Notes under the pieces: generated by a model
Told to the model about the DNA's origin: nothing
Database searches by the model: none
The model's input: only the letters and a program-made list of their open reading frames with translations
Program-made: the position numbers and the translations under genes
Assembly (NCBI RefSeq): GCF_008369195.1
Contig: NZ_VOBC01000006.1
Coordinates: forward strand, 1-64,000
From: Sporosarcina sp. ANT_H38
Lineage (GTDB): Bacteria > Bacillota > Bacilli > Bacillales_A > Planococcaceae
DNA: 64,000 nucleotides
Direction of reading: 5' to 3'
Shown: one piece after another, positions 26,301 to 35,625 of the stretch
Layout: the number at the start of each line of letters is the position of its first letter
Numbering within the stretch: position 1 is the stretch's first letter

Positions 26301-26723
26301 ATGTTTATGAACTACTTAGAAAAGTATGAACAAATTACGATCCTAGATTATTTTCTAATATCAGTAGTAGGAGGAGCGTTTCTCCTTACATCAGGATATA
26401 TACTGAAGTTTTTAGTCAAAATAATAAAAGTTGGTTTCGCTAAAGGAATTAAACCAAAGATAAAGTCTTTAAAAGACAATTATCGTTACAGAAAAAGATT
26501 GAGGTCTGGGAATATCAATATCAATGACATTTTATTTCTTGAAAAAGCAGTAAGTGATGGAAGCGCAAGTAAGAACGAAAATAAAGCTTACCTAAAACAT
26601 AAAGAACAATATAAAGGGTTAATTTTGAATGACGAGCAACAAGCTCGTTTTGATGAGGATATCAAACAAAAAGGTCGGGACTTATTAAGCAGAATGAACA
26701 GATACGATTTTAAAAATAAATAG
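26301..26723 (+). CDS. Membrane-anchored hypothetical protein
   Basis: A 140-aa protein with one or two N-terminal membrane helices (YFLISVVGGAFLLTSGYILK) and a long basic cytoplasmic tail. More AT-rich than its neighbours and closed by its own terminator, so possibly a late-acquired gene. Confidence 0.6.
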   Translation: MFMNYLEKYEQITILDYFLISVVGGAFLLTSGYILKFLVKIIKVGFAKGIKPKIKSLKDNYRYRKRLRSGNININDILFLEKAVSDGSASKNENKAYLKHKEQYKGLILNDEQQARFDEDIKQKGRDLLSRMNRYDFKNK

Positions 26724-26738
26724 TCCCCCTGGCCAACC

Positions 26739-26794
26739 AGAGGACAACGATTGATTACAGCATTGCGCTGTGTCATTTGTTGTCCTCTTTTTTT
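26739..26794 (+). terminator. Terminator of the early/middle gene block
   Basis: AGAGGACAAC pairs perfectly with GTTGTCCTCT and is followed by seven T residues. The loop is about 30 nt. Confidence 0.85.
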
Positions 26795-26818
26795 ATTTCG
26801 AAAAAGGAGGAATAGACG

Positions 26819-27142
26819 ATGGAAAACAATCAAGAGCGGTTGGATGAGATAAAGGCAGAACTTGCAGAACGCCACCAGGTGCCAATAGAGGAAGTTTCAA
26901 GAATGATTGACGGTGTGATAGTCGGGGTTACGGGGATGTCAGAATGGCTTAAACCATTTGTAGAGGGGCTATCTCAACTATGGAACTCGATGAAAGAAAT
27001 CATTCTAGAAAACCATGAGAAAGCATTATGGAATACAGAGAATGAAGCGATGCACGGTTGGAATCTTGATTGGGATACACGCAAGCGCAGTCAAGTTATT
27101 TCGAACAAACCGCAGCACTTGGTACGCAAAATTATTCGATAG
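26819..27142 (+). CDS. Hypothetical prophage protein
   Basis: A 107-aa protein behind AAGGAGGAA. Helical N-terminus (RLDEIKAELAERHQVPIEEV) and a region with GMSEWLKPFVEGLSQLW. Similar proteins sit before the late regulator in many Bacillus phages; not named. Confidence 0.6.
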   Translation: MENNQERLDEIKAELAERHQVPIEEVSRMIDGVIVGVTGMSEWLKPFVEGLSQLWNSMKEIILENHEKALWNTENEAMHGWNLDWDTRKRSQVISNKPQHLVRKIIR

Positions 27143-27196
27143 ACATCGGTTTATATAAGGTTCGCGGAGATTTAGATATCGATAGGGGGCGCTTTC

Positions 27197-27697
27197 ATGT
27201 TGAGTTGGGTGGATAAATTGGTTCCGGAGTATATCGAGGGCAGGCAGGAAATGAAAAAACGTGCGGATCAAGTGGACAGGGATAATCCGATTGAAATGAA
27301 TGATTTGAAGCAGTTCAATAGCATGATTGATAGTATGACTTATTCGCTCGAATGGATGACTACTGGACGACAGCCGAACACTTATCGAGGGGTCGATGAA
27401 AAGGCTGTTTATCAACGTAGGTCGTATGAAAATATTGATTTGATTCCGGATATTGAAATGCAGTTGAGGGAAGAGAACGACATCAATAAAAAGCATCTGT
27501 TTATGACAAAAGAAGAAAAGATTATACTGGCTGATATTCTTTCTTCCTTCTCATTAAGAGAGCGGACATGCTACATATTGCATGAGGGGCAGAAGATGAG
27601 CATGGCGAAGATTGCGGACGAACTTGGGTTAACTAAAAGAAGTGTGCAGCAGTACATTGAGAGAGCTAGGAAAAAGGTGCATGAAAAAGTTGCATGA
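27197..27697 (+). CDS. Late-gene regulator, sigma-70 region-4-like (ArpU/Xpf type)
   Basis: A 166-aa protein. Its C-terminal 60 residues form a sigma region-4 HTH (LREERTCYIL-type helix, then MSMAKIADELGLTKRSVQQY, IERARKKV). The place directly before the terminase genes is where Firmicute phages encode their late activator. It probably starts late transcription at the repeat-containing gap that follows. Ribosome site likely GGGGG at 27185. Confidence 0.8.
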   Translation: MLSWVDKLVPEYIEGRQEMKKRADQVDRDNPIEMNDLKQFNSMIDSMTYSLEWMTTGRQPNTYRGVDEKAVYQRRSYENIDLIPDIEMQLREENDINKKHLFMTKEEKIILADILSSFSLRERTCYILHEGQKMSMAKIADELGLTKRSVQQYIERARKKVHEKVA

Positions 27698-27714
27698 CGT
27701 ACGTTTGACGTACG
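27695..27714 (+). promoter_or_regulatory. Candidate late-promoter element
   Basis: TGACGTACG occurs twice with an 11-bp period (27695 and 27706), each containing the palindrome CGTACG. It overlaps the stop of the late-regulator gene and begins a 165-nt gap (27698-27862) with no gene, upstream of the packaging and structural genes. Confidence 0.45.
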
Positions 27715-27862
27715 GAGTCTAGTTACTTGAGGGGGAGAATAAAAGAGGGGGTGTGAGCGAGCGACATTACCCTTCTTACCAGCCCCGATACATACGTGTG
27801 ATATTTATGAGATTTAGAGGATTTTCACCTTTTTTGGCGAATGATGTCAGTGAGGGGGCGAG

Positions 27863-28387
27863 ATGATGATTACAATAAAAAACATTAAAACTTTAGAGGA
27901 TTTAAAAGAAGAACGAGAAATCTTAAATAATCAATTAAAACATCTAAAAGTGAATAAATCAGAACAACTTCATGAAAATACAGTAAATTTGTTGAGAAGT
28001 ATTCAAGCGTATTTAATGCAATTTGAATTAGATGTGCGTGAAAGTAATGATAACTTTCACAAAGGTTTTGTAGCAAACTATAAAAATGGTTTTTTAAGAG
28101 GAGAAGTAAAGTTTAATTCTAACAGCTTGCAAATATTCTTCGACGGTAATGTAATTGAAACCGTAGAGGTATTACCGAAACCAACCTTAACTATTTATTT
28201 GCAAGGTATTTCGGTAGAAAAGGATATATTATCAAATGCAATTTCAGACATTGATGATGAAATCAAAGAAATTAAAGATGAAATTAAAGCTTATGAGAAA
28301 TTAGATATTGAATATGTGGTTAAAGGTGAGGATACCAATACTACATTCTTAAACTTAGGAGATGTCCTTAACCATTTAATTAATTAA
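27863..28387 (+). CDS. Hypothetical protein, moron-like insert before the terminase
   Basis: A 174-aa protein with N- and C-terminal coiled coils (LKEEREILNNQLKHLKVNK; ISDIDDEIKEIKDEIKAYEK) around a beta-rich middle. Its DNA is much more AT-rich than the flanking genes and it has its own terminator, the marks of a moron. Function unknown; candidates are a defence or superinfection-immunity factor. Confidence 0.65.
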   Translation: MMITIKNIKTLEDLKEEREILNNQLKHLKVNKSEQLHENTVNLLRSIQAYLMQFELDVRESNDNFHKGFVANYKNGFLRGEVKFNSNSLQIFFDGNVIETVEVLPKPTLTIYLQGISVEKDILSNAISDIDDEIKEIKDEIKAYEKLDIEYVVKGEDTNTTFLNLGDVLNHLIN

Positions 28388-28394
28388 ATAAATA

Positions 28395-28424
28395 AAAAAG
28401 GTGCCACAGTATGGCACCTTTTTT
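28395..28424 (+). terminator. Terminator after the moron-like gene
   Basis: AAAAAAGGTGCCA / TGGCACCTTTTTT around CAGTA; strong stem and T-run. Confidence 0.92.
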
Positions 28425-28451
28425 ATTTACTGGAGGTGGTGTTTATGGGAT

Positions 28452-29225
28452 ATGTCTAGTTGGGATGAAATTAAATTAGAGTGGGAAACAACAAAAACAA
28501 CGCTTGCTGCATTGGCGGAAAAGCATGGTGTGAAACTTGGTACGTTGAAGAGTAGGAAAAGTCGTGAGGCTTGGGTAAGAGGTCCATCTAAGAAAGATGC
28601 AACCAAAAAACAAAAGGATGCCAAAAGGATGCAACCGAAAGAGGCCATTGTGGAGTCGGATGATTTAACCGATAAGCAGAGGCTTTTTTGTATTTACTAC
28701 ATTAAGTACTTCAATGCGACTAAGGCTTATCAGAAGGCTTATGAGTGCGACTACATGACTGCTAACGCTAACGGAAGTCGTCTGCTAGTAAATGCTAGTA
28801 TTCGCAAAGAAATTACTAGGATGAAGGAAGAACGTGCATCCGGCATGTTATTAAGTGCAGATATGGTGTTGCAAAAGTACATTGATATAGCCTTTGCTGA
28901 TATAGGAGACTTCGTTGAACGTAGCGATGGGGGCTATTCAATTGCAGTCAGACCACTGGATCAAATGGATACATCAATCATTGGTGAACTTAGCAATACT
29001 GAGAATGGAGTTAAGTTGAAGTTGGTGGACAAAATGAAGGCGCTCGATATGTTATCCAAATACTTCGACGTACTATCTGACAACGACAAGAAACGTCTGC
29101 AAGAAGAGAAGTTGAAAGCTGATACTGCTAAAGCTAAAGCGGAAGTCCACAGGATTACAAACGAAAACAAACAAGTCGCTCCACCAACAATTAATATCGT
29201 TGACGCTTGGAGTGATGGCGAATGA
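28452..29225 (+). CDS. Terminase small subunit (PBSX/XtmA type)
   Basis: A 257-aa DNA-recognition subunit of the packaging motor. N-terminal HTH (TTLAALAEKHGVKLGTLKSR) and the Terminase_2 block LTDKQRLFCIYYIKYFNATK ... AYECDYMTANANGSRLL. The C-terminus is helical. Start ATG 28452, with GGAGGTGG 12 nt upstream. Overlaps the large subunit by 4 nt. Confidence 0.9.
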   Translation: MSSWDEIKLEWETTKTTLAALAEKHGVKLGTLKSRKSREAWVRGPSKKDATKKQKDAKRMQPKEAIVESDDLTDKQRLFCIYYIKYFNATKAYQKAYECDYMTANANGSRLLVNASIRKEITRMKEERASGMLLSADMVLQKYIDIAFADIGDFVERSDGGYSIAVRPLDQMDTSIIGELSNTENGVKLKLVDKMKALDMLSKYFDVLSDNDKKRLQEEKLKADTAKAKAEVHRITNENKQVAPPTINIVDAWSDGE

Positions 29226-30568
29226 GTAAGGTCACTATCAACATACAAGAGAACGTTAATCCTAATTTCAAAGCAGTCTGGAAGACAAAGAAGCCATACA
29301 ACATATTGCGTGGTGGTCGTAACTCGTTTAAGTCATCTGTGATAGCGTTACAGCTCATTTACATGATGCTGCAGTATTTGGTTAAGGGCGAGAAAGCGAA
29401 CGTCGTAGTCATTCGTAAGGTAGGCAATACGATTCGGGATTCAGTGTTCCTTAAAATCCAATGGGCGATAGATAAATTCGGGATGGCCGGGCAATTCAAA
29501 TCTACAGTTGCACCATTCAAGATTACTCATTTATCTACCGGATCAACCTTTTACTTCTATGGTTCAGACGACTTTGCAAAGTTGAAGTCTAATGACATCG
29601 GCAACATTATAGCCGTGTGGTACGAGGAAGCGGCAGAGTTCGGTAGTCCAGAAGAGTTTGACCAAACGAACGTTACGTTTATGAGGCAGAAGCACGATTT
29701 ATCTGATTTTGTGCGGTTCTTTTGGTCTTACAATCCTCCTCGCAACCCTTACCACTGGATCAATGAATGGTCAGACGGAATGATTGGTGAAGATGACTAC
29801 CTGGTGCATCATTCGAGTTACAAAGATGATGAATTAGGATTCGTTACTGAACAGATGCTTGCCGACATTGAGCGTATAAAGAAGAATGACTTTGATTACT
29901 ACCGTTATATCTATCTGGGTGAGGCTGTAGGACTCGGTAATAACGTCTTCAACATAAACCTATTCAAAGAACTGAAAGGGCTGCCAGAGGACGACAGAGT
30001 TATTGGGCTCTACTACTCAATTGATGGCGGTCACGCTCAATCAGCTACAACATATGGATGTTTTGGATTAACAGCTAAAGGCAATGTTATATTGCTGAAT
30101 TTGTATTACTACAGTCCAGCGGGTAGGGTGAACAAGAAGGCTCCAAGTCATTTAGCGAAGGACTTGAATGATTTCATAACCAAGACATCGACGCAAAATC
30201 TGTTTAAAGGCGCTAGAATCATGAAGCGGACGATAGATAGCGCAGAAGCGGCCTTGCGGAATCAATACTTTGCAGACTATGGACAGCATCTGGTGCCGGT
30301 AGCTAAGAAAAAGAAAGTAGATATGTTCGATTACGTTCACAGCTTACTTGCTGATGGGCGTTTTTATTATTTAAAGGATCCTTATCCAATTGGAATGCCA
30401 TTTACAGATAGCACAGAAATATTCATTGAAGAGCATAAGAAGTTTAGTTGGGATGAGAAGACGTTGCATACGGATAACCCGCGTGTAATTGAAGAGGATG
30501 ACCATTCAGTCGATATGTTTGTTTACCTGTGTCTGAGTAACGCGAGAGACTTCAGATTGAAAGTCTAG
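29222..30568 (+). CDS. Terminase large subunit (PBSX/XtmB type)
   Basis: A 448-aa packaging ATPase and nuclease. Walker A-like LRGGRNSFKSSVIA near residue 30-43, Walker B IIAVWYEEAAEF, and the nuclease domain beginning YYSIDGGHAQSATTYG with further acidic residues near TIDSAEAALRNQY. Full length, in contrast to the remnant at 60343. Confidence 0.93.
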   Translation: MSKVTINIQENVNPNFKAVWKTKKPYNILRGGRNSFKSSVIALQLIYMMLQYLVKGEKANVVVIRKVGNTIRDSVFLKIQWAIDKFGMAGQFKSTVAPFKITHLSTGSTFYFYGSDDFAKLKSNDIGNIIAVWYEEAAEFGSPEEFDQTNVTFMRQKHDLSDFVRFFWSYNPPRNPYHWINEWSDGMIGEDDYLVHHSSYKDDELGFVTEQMLADIERIKKNDFDYYRYIYLGEAVGLGNNVFNINLFKELKGLPEDDRVIGLYYSIDGGHAQSATTYGCFGLTAKGNVILLNLYYYSPAGRVNKKAPSHLAKDLNDFITKTSTQNLFKGARIMKRTIDSAEAALRNQYFADYGQHLVPVAKKKKVDMFDYVHSLLADGRFYYLKDPYPIGMPFTDSTEIFIEEHKKFSWDEKTLHTDNPRVIEEDDHSVDMFVYLCLSNARDFRLKV

Positions 30569-30582
30569 GAGGTGAATATTGC

Positions 30583-30804
30583 ATGAGTAAAGACTATTTA
30601 AAGGTTGATTTTACGCTTGGAGACACAGTAGAAAATGCTGTAATTCAGTTGTTGGGATACAAAGAAGAAGGGCAGTTGGCTTGTGGTCAATTTAATGGAA
30701 TTACTTTATATTCAGATACCGTGACAATGGATGAAGCATACAAAGAAATCACCGGAATGACAAAGACGGAATTCGATGAATACACCGAGGAACTTAGGAG
30801 GTGA
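30583..30804 (+). CDS. Hypothetical protein between terminase and portal
   Basis: A 73-aa acidic protein (TVTMDEAYKEITGMTKTEFD). Behind AGGAGGTGA. Unknown. Confidence 0.6.
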   Translation: MSKDYLKVDFTLGDTVENAVIQLLGYKEEGQLACGQFNGITLYSDTVTMDEAYKEITGMTKTEFDEYTEELRR

Positions 30805-30808
30805 ATCC

Positions 30809-32368
30809 GTGAGCATCATTGATCGCATCAAGAATCTATTTAAGAAGGGAGGATATGCATTGTCAGGGCAAACACTGAAATCTATTAATGACCATCCTAA
30901 AATAAATATAGATCCTGCCGAACTTGCTAGGATTGAATCAAACTTTAGTATCTACAAAGGTAATTACCCGAGTATTGAATACGTTAACTCAGCAGGGCAC
31001 CAGAAAGAACGAGACTACATGAGCATTAACATGATGAAGTTGAGTTCGAGCTTGCTGTCGGGGCTTGTGTTCAACGAGCAATGTGAAATCGTTGTATCGG
31101 ATGCGGAAGATGAAGATAACGCAGCTAACACGTATGAATCAGCTAATGATTTCATTCAACATGTATTCGAACATAATGATTTCAAGAAGAACCTTGCGAA
31201 GTACCTGGAGCCGATGTATGCAACAGGTGGATTGACAGCCCGACCATACGTAGATATGGCTAGTGGACAAGTAGAGTTCTCATGGGCCTTGGCAAATGCG
31301 TTCTATCCTCTTCGAAACAACAGTAATGGCATTTCAGAAGGTGTAATGAAATCAGTAACCATGAAGATGGTCGGCGGTAAGGCGGTCTATTACACATTGC
31401 TAGAGTTTCACGAATGGAGTAACGGCGTTTATGTCATATCCAATGAGTTGTATAAGTCAGACAACAAAGGCGAGATTGGTAAACGAATCCCATTGGGTGA
31501 ATTATACGAAGAATTGCAAGAAAGCACACCTATAATCGGATTGACCAGACCACTGTTTAACTATGTTGCACCATCGGGATTCAACAATATAAATCCGCAT
31601 TCGCCATTAGGTCTAGGAATTGCAGACAACTCTAAATCAACGCTTAGAAAGATTAACGATACGTATGACCAGTTCTGGTGGGAAATCAAGATGGGGCAAC
31701 GTACAGTGTTTGTAAGTGACTTCATGCTGCAGACATTGCCGTCAGAGGATGGGATGGCACCTAAGCAGATATTTGATGCAGACACCAACGTTTACAAGTC
31801 TATGCGAATGACTGCCGACGAGGAAATGGTCAAGGACGTTACGAGTGACATTCGTACAGATCAGTATATTGCAGCTATCAATCAATCATTGAGAACGCTA
31901 GAGATGGAATTAAAGATGTCGGTCGGTACATTCTCGTTTGATGGTAGATCGATGAAAACGGCGACTGAGGTTGTGAGTGAGAACGATTTGACCTACAGGA
32001 CTAGGAACGACCACGTCAATGAGGTTGAGAAGTTCATCAAGGGATTGATTGTTTCGGTCTTAGAGTTGGCCAAGGCTACCACATTTAATGGCAAGAAGAT
32101 ATTCGATGGAGAAATCCCAACCTTTGAGCATATCGGTGTCGATTTCGATGACGGCGTGTTTCAAGACAGGTCGGCTTTGCTAACGTTCTATGGCCAAGCT
32201 AAGTCATTCGGATTGATACCTACTGTAGAAGTCATTCAGCGTGTGTTTAAGGTGCCGAAAAAGACTGCCGAGGAATGGTTAGAGATAATTCAGTCGGAGC
32301 AAGTGGAGATGGATCCGATGGTGGTTAAGACCAGAACATCTAAAAAAATATTTGGTGACGAGGAGTGA
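30809..32368 (+). CDS. Portal protein (SPP1/A118 type)
   Basis: A 519-aa portal: typical start SIIDRIKNLFKKGGYALSGQ, the conserved YKGNYPSIEYVN and the helical C-terminal region with KTATEVVSENDLTYRTRNDH. It forms the dodecameric DNA gate at the capsid vertex. GTG at 30809 behind AGGAGGTGA is chosen over an upstream ATG that overlaps the previous gene. Confidence 0.9.
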   Translation: MSIIDRIKNLFKKGGYALSGQTLKSINDHPKINIDPAELARIESNFSIYKGNYPSIEYVNSAGHQKERDYMSINMMKLSSSLLSGLVFNEQCEIVVSDAEDEDNAANTYESANDFIQHVFEHNDFKKNLAKYLEPMYATGGLTARPYVDMASGQVEFSWALANAFYPLRNNSNGISEGVMKSVTMKMVGGKAVYYTLLEFHEWSNGVYVISNELYKSDNKGEIGKRIPLGELYEELQESTPIIGLTRPLFNYVAPSGFNNINPHSPLGLGIADNSKSTLRKINDTYDQFWWEIKMGQRTVFVSDFMLQTLPSEDGMAPKQIFDADTNVYKSMRMTADEEMVKDVTSDIRTDQYIAAINQSLRTLEMELKMSVGTFSFDGRSMKTATEVVSENDLTYRTRNDHVNEVEKFIKGLIVSVLELAKATTFNGKKIFDGEIPTFEHIGVDFDDGVFQDRSALLTFYGQAKSFGLIPTVEVIQRVFKVPKKTAEEWLEIIQSEQVEMDPMVVKTRTSKKIFGDEE

Positions 32369-32373
32369 TGACG

Positions 32374-32553
32374 ATGAATCTGAAAGAAATCGTTGAGCAA
32401 CTACAAAAGTGTGGGTTTGAATGTGAGGCTGGTCCTTTGGAAAACAACACTGCTTTTATCGAATTGAAGGAACTGGCTGATTCAGAAGAGGATAGAGTAC
32501 TTCAAGATAAAGCGGACGGCGCACGTGAGGAATATTTAGAGTCACTTGATTGA
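32374..32553 (+). CDS. Small hypothetical protein
   Basis: About 59 aa, acidic (LKEIVEQLQKCGFECEAGPL). Start ATG 32374 behind GAGGAGTGA. Sits between portal and minor capsid genes; role unknown. Confidence 0.55.
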   Translation: MNLKEIVEQLQKCGFECEAGPLENNTAFIELKELADSEEDRVLQDKADGAREEYLESLD

Positions 32554-32566
32554 AAGGGGTGATTGA

Positions 32567-33733
32567 ATGAAACCTAAAATCACACCACATCAATTGGATC
32601 TATGGTCAGGCAACATGTCTGACCTATACAACTCACTTGAAGGAGAAATCATCCGTATCATCATCAACCGTTTAAGAGGTGGTCATAAGGATATAGCCTA
32701 CTGGCAAGCCGAGAAGCTGTCAGACTTGCACCTGTTTAATCGTGATGTTACAAGGATGCTCGCAGAAGTCACAAACGTAGCTGAACCCGAAATATTGCGG
32801 ATGTTTGAAGAAACGGGTAGAACCGTTTTAAATGACATCGACAAAGCAATGCCATATCCGGATAAACCAGTGCCTAACAACCTAGATAACGTCATGAGAG
32901 CCTATCACAATCAAGCTTGGGGTGAGATTGGTAACTACGTTAATCAGACACTCGTAACCACTCAATACGGTGTGGGGACGGCTCAACGTGCTTATCAAGA
33001 TGTACTCAATAAAACGGCTGCATCGTTCAATACAGGGCTGTATACATTTGAGCAATCGGTTGAGCGCGCTATCATGGATTTAGCACAGAAAGGTATTAAA
33101 AGCACGTTCGTTGATAAGGGCGGCAATCATTGGAGTCTTGAGGGATACACAAGAACCGTCTTGAAGTCCACGCTAGGCAACACATACAACGAGCTCCGAA
33201 CCGAACGCATGGGCGAATATGGCGTTCATACGGTAGTTGTTACAAGTCATGCAGGGGCACGGGCGCAATGTTCCAAGATACAAGGACGTGTGGTTGACTT
33301 AAGGCAGCCTAGTGAGATTCCATTCGATAGTGAATATAAATCTATTCATGATCCATCATGGCATGCTGATTATGGTTTGCCGGGTGGTCACCGTGGTGTG
33401 AATTGCCGACATTTGCATGTTCCGTTTATTCCGGGAGTCAATACCAACAACCAACCTGAGTTTGATGCCGAACTCAATGAGGAAGTGGCGAACGCACGTG
33501 ATACACAGCGCAGAATTGAACGTGAAATCGTCAAATATAAAAAAAACCTCATGGTGGCCGAAGCGATGAATAGCGACAATGTAGACCACTGGAAGATGAT
33601 GGTTAGACGTCGGCAAGGTGCAATGAGGGAACATTTGGGTAAGAATGACGAGTATTTAAGGCGGAACTACAAACGAGAAGCTATATATACACCACTGAAA
33701 ACGTTACTTGGCGACTTCTCTTATGATAATTGA
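32567..33733 (+). CDS. Phage minor capsid protein (MuF/Phage_min_cap2 type)
   Basis: A 388-aa head protein. The C-terminal MuF-like region has THAGARAQCSKIQGRVVDL, HDPSWHADYGLPGGHRGVN and CRHLHVPFIPG with conserved Cys/His. Such proteins are packed in the procapsid near the portal. The gap 33734-33888 holds two imperfect repeats around TTCGTGCA and a CGAGG/CCTCG hairpin but no gene. Confidence 0.88.
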   Translation: MKPKITPHQLDLWSGNMSDLYNSLEGEIIRIIINRLRGGHKDIAYWQAEKLSDLHLFNRDVTRMLAEVTNVAEPEILRMFEETGRTVLNDIDKAMPYPDKPVPNNLDNVMRAYHNQAWGEIGNYVNQTLVTTQYGVGTAQRAYQDVLNKTAASFNTGLYTFEQSVERAIMDLAQKGIKSTFVDKGGNHWSLEGYTRTVLKSTLGNTYNELRTERMGEYGVHTVVVTSHAGARAQCSKIQGRVVDLRQPSEIPFDSEYKSIHDPSWHADYGLPGGHRGVNCRHLHVPFIPGVNTNNQPEFDAELNEEVANARDTQRRIEREIVKYKKNLMVAEAMNSDNVDHWKMMVRRRQGAMREHLGKNDEYLRRNYKREAIYTPLKTLLGDFSYDN

Positions 33734-33888
33734 AAGGAGGCGATCCTTTTCTCGGTTCGTGCATCCGTTATTGCACCTGACTTTAGCAACAGTCATTAAA
33801 CAGGCTTATTTGTCGTTCGTGCAACGTAAATGCGCAAACCTTTCGAGGACTCGACCTCGTAAAAATAATGTATAAGGGAGAAATGAAA

Positions 33889-34449
33889 ATGAATAGAGAA
33901 GCACTAAAAGCACTTGGTTTAACAGATGAGCAAGTCGATTCAGTTATGGCGAGCCATGGTTCGGTAGTTAACGCAACAAAAGGCGAACTAACGGCAATGA
34001 CGACTGAACGAGACGACTTGAAAGGGCAACTAACTGATCGTGATACACAGTTAAATGACTTATCGGGTAAGGCAAAAGATAACGAAGAACTATCGGCTGA
34101 AATTGACCGTCTGAAGGGTGAAAACGCAACAGCTACAACTGAACTGCAAGAAAAGCTAGACAAGCAAGCATTTGATTTCACGCTTGAAAAAGCATTGACA
34201 GGCGCAAAGGTTCGCAATCCTAAGGCAGTAAAAGCATTGCTAGACACTGATTCCATCAAGTTGGATGGCGATAAGCTGCTTAATCTCGATAGCCAACTAG
34301 ATACGCTGAAAGCATCTGATGCATATCTATTCGAAGTGGAAGAAGTGCCACCCAATTCACCAGCAATCGTCACGCCAGGCAATCCTAACGGTGGTCAAGG
34401 AACTGCCGAAACAGACCCATTTGCAGCGAAACTTGCTAAATACGAATAA
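33889..34449 (+). CDS. Capsid scaffolding protein (GP20 type)
   Basis: A 186-aa protein: ALKALGLTDEQVDSVMASHG start, then a long coiled coil (ERDDLKGQLTDRDTQLNDLS) and a short C-terminal domain. It guides capsid assembly and leaves before DNA packaging. Start ATG 33889 behind AAGGGAGA. Confidence 0.88.
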   Translation: MNREALKALGLTDEQVDSVMASHGSVVNATKGELTAMTTERDDLKGQLTDRDTQLNDLSGKAKDNEELSAEIDRLKGENATATTELQEKLDKQAFDFTLEKALTGAKVRNPKAVKALLDTDSIKLDGDKLLNLDSQLDTLKASDAYLFEVEEVPPNSPAIVTPGNPNGGQGTAETDPFAAKLAKYE

Positions 34450-34473
34450 AAAATAGAAAGAGGTAATGTGAAA

Positions 34474-35406
34474 ATGACAAAGAAACCAGAACTATTGCGA
34501 CTGAAGATCCAATTCTTCGCAGGAGAAAACAACAACCTAGCAGTACGTAGTTACCAAAAACAATTCAAGGAGTTATTGCAAGCTGTCTATCAGAAGCAAG
34601 CATACTTCGGAGAGTTTTTCGGCGGAGGAATCGAAGCGCTGGACGGGGTTACACATAACAAAACAGCGTTCTCTATCAAGACTAGTGATATTCCTCTAGT
34701 TATCGGTACGGAATACAACAAAGATCCTAACGTGGCGTTCGGAACAGGCACAAGTAACTCTACTCGTTTCGGTCCACGTACTGAAATCATCTATACAGAC
34801 ACTGACGTTCCTTATGATTGGGAATGGGCGTTTCATGAAGGTATTGACCTCCATACGGTTAATAACGACTTCGCGGCAACTGTTGCAGACCGTTCGGAAT
34901 TGCAAGCGCAAGCGAAAGTACAGATGTTTGACAACAAGGGTGGATTGTTCATCTCAAATGTTGCGGATCGTACGCTTAATTTAGCTAGCCTGTCAAACGA
35001 TGCAGTGCTAAAACTATTCAACGACCTATCCAATGCATACGTGAACATGGAAGCGATCGGTACTAAAATGGCTTGGGTTAAACCGGATTTGTATAATACA
35101 ATCGTCGACCACCCAATCACTACTACCGGTAAACACTCCGGTGCAAACATCGACACTAACGGAATCATCACGTTCAAAGGATTTCAAATCAAGGAAGTAC
35201 CAGAAACGAAATTTCAGACTGGCGAACTTGCTTATACATCTATTGTGGGTGTAGGTAAACAGTTCACGGGTATCAACACAGCACGTACAATTCCATCCGA
35301 GGACTTTGACGGCGTAGCTTTCCAAGGGGCGGGTAAAGCGGGGGAGTACATTCTACCGGCTAACAAAAAAGCGGTCATCAAAGTGACGCTTACTCCAGGA
35401 GGTTAA
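34474..35406 (+). CDS. Major capsid protein
   Basis: A 310-aa HK97-fold-type protein right after the scaffold gene, with N-terminal LRLKIQFFAGENNNLAVRSY. SIKTSDIPLVIGTEYNKDPN and the end IPSEDFDGVAFQGAGKAGEY fit A118/SPP1-like capsid proteins. Start ATG 34474 behind AGAGGTAA. Confidence 0.88.
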   Translation: MTKKPELLRLKIQFFAGENNNLAVRSYQKQFKELLQAVYQKQAYFGEFFGGGIEALDGVTHNKTAFSIKTSDIPLVIGTEYNKDPNVAFGTGTSNSTRFGPRTEIIYTDTDVPYDWEWAFHEGIDLHTVNNDFAATVADRSELQAQAKVQMFDNKGGLFISNVADRTLNLASLSNDAVLKLFNDLSNAYVNMEAIGTKMAWVKPDLYNTIVDHPITTTGKHSGANIDTNGIITFKGFQIKEVPETKFQTGELAYTSIVGVGKQFTGINTARTIPSEDFDGVAFQGAGKAGEYILPANKKAVIKVTLTPGG

Positions 35407-35411
35407 TGTTA

Positions 35412-35600
35412 ATGGCTAAATATAAAGTATTACAAAAGTTTGTGAATCTCGAAACGAATGAAGAGTACGAAGAAGGTCAAGAAGTCGAATTGACTGTTAA
35501 ACGTGCTGATGAAGCTATCGCCAACTTGGAAAAGTGGGACGGTAGCTTTTTAGAGCGCATCGACAATGCGAAAAAAGAAGACAACGAGGAGGGCGAATAG
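35412..35600 (+). CDS. Small head-associated protein
   Basis: A 62-aa protein (KYKVLQKFVNLETNEEYEEG, then VKRADEAIANLEKW) with an acidic tail, behind AGGAGGTT. Similar small proteins follow the capsid gene in other phages; role unknown. Confidence 0.65.
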   Translation: MAKYKVLQKFVNLETNEEYEEGQEVELTVKRADEAIANLEKWDGSFLERIDNAKKEDNEEGE

Positions 35601-35625
35601 CCTTCCTTTTAAAGGAGGGTTAATC

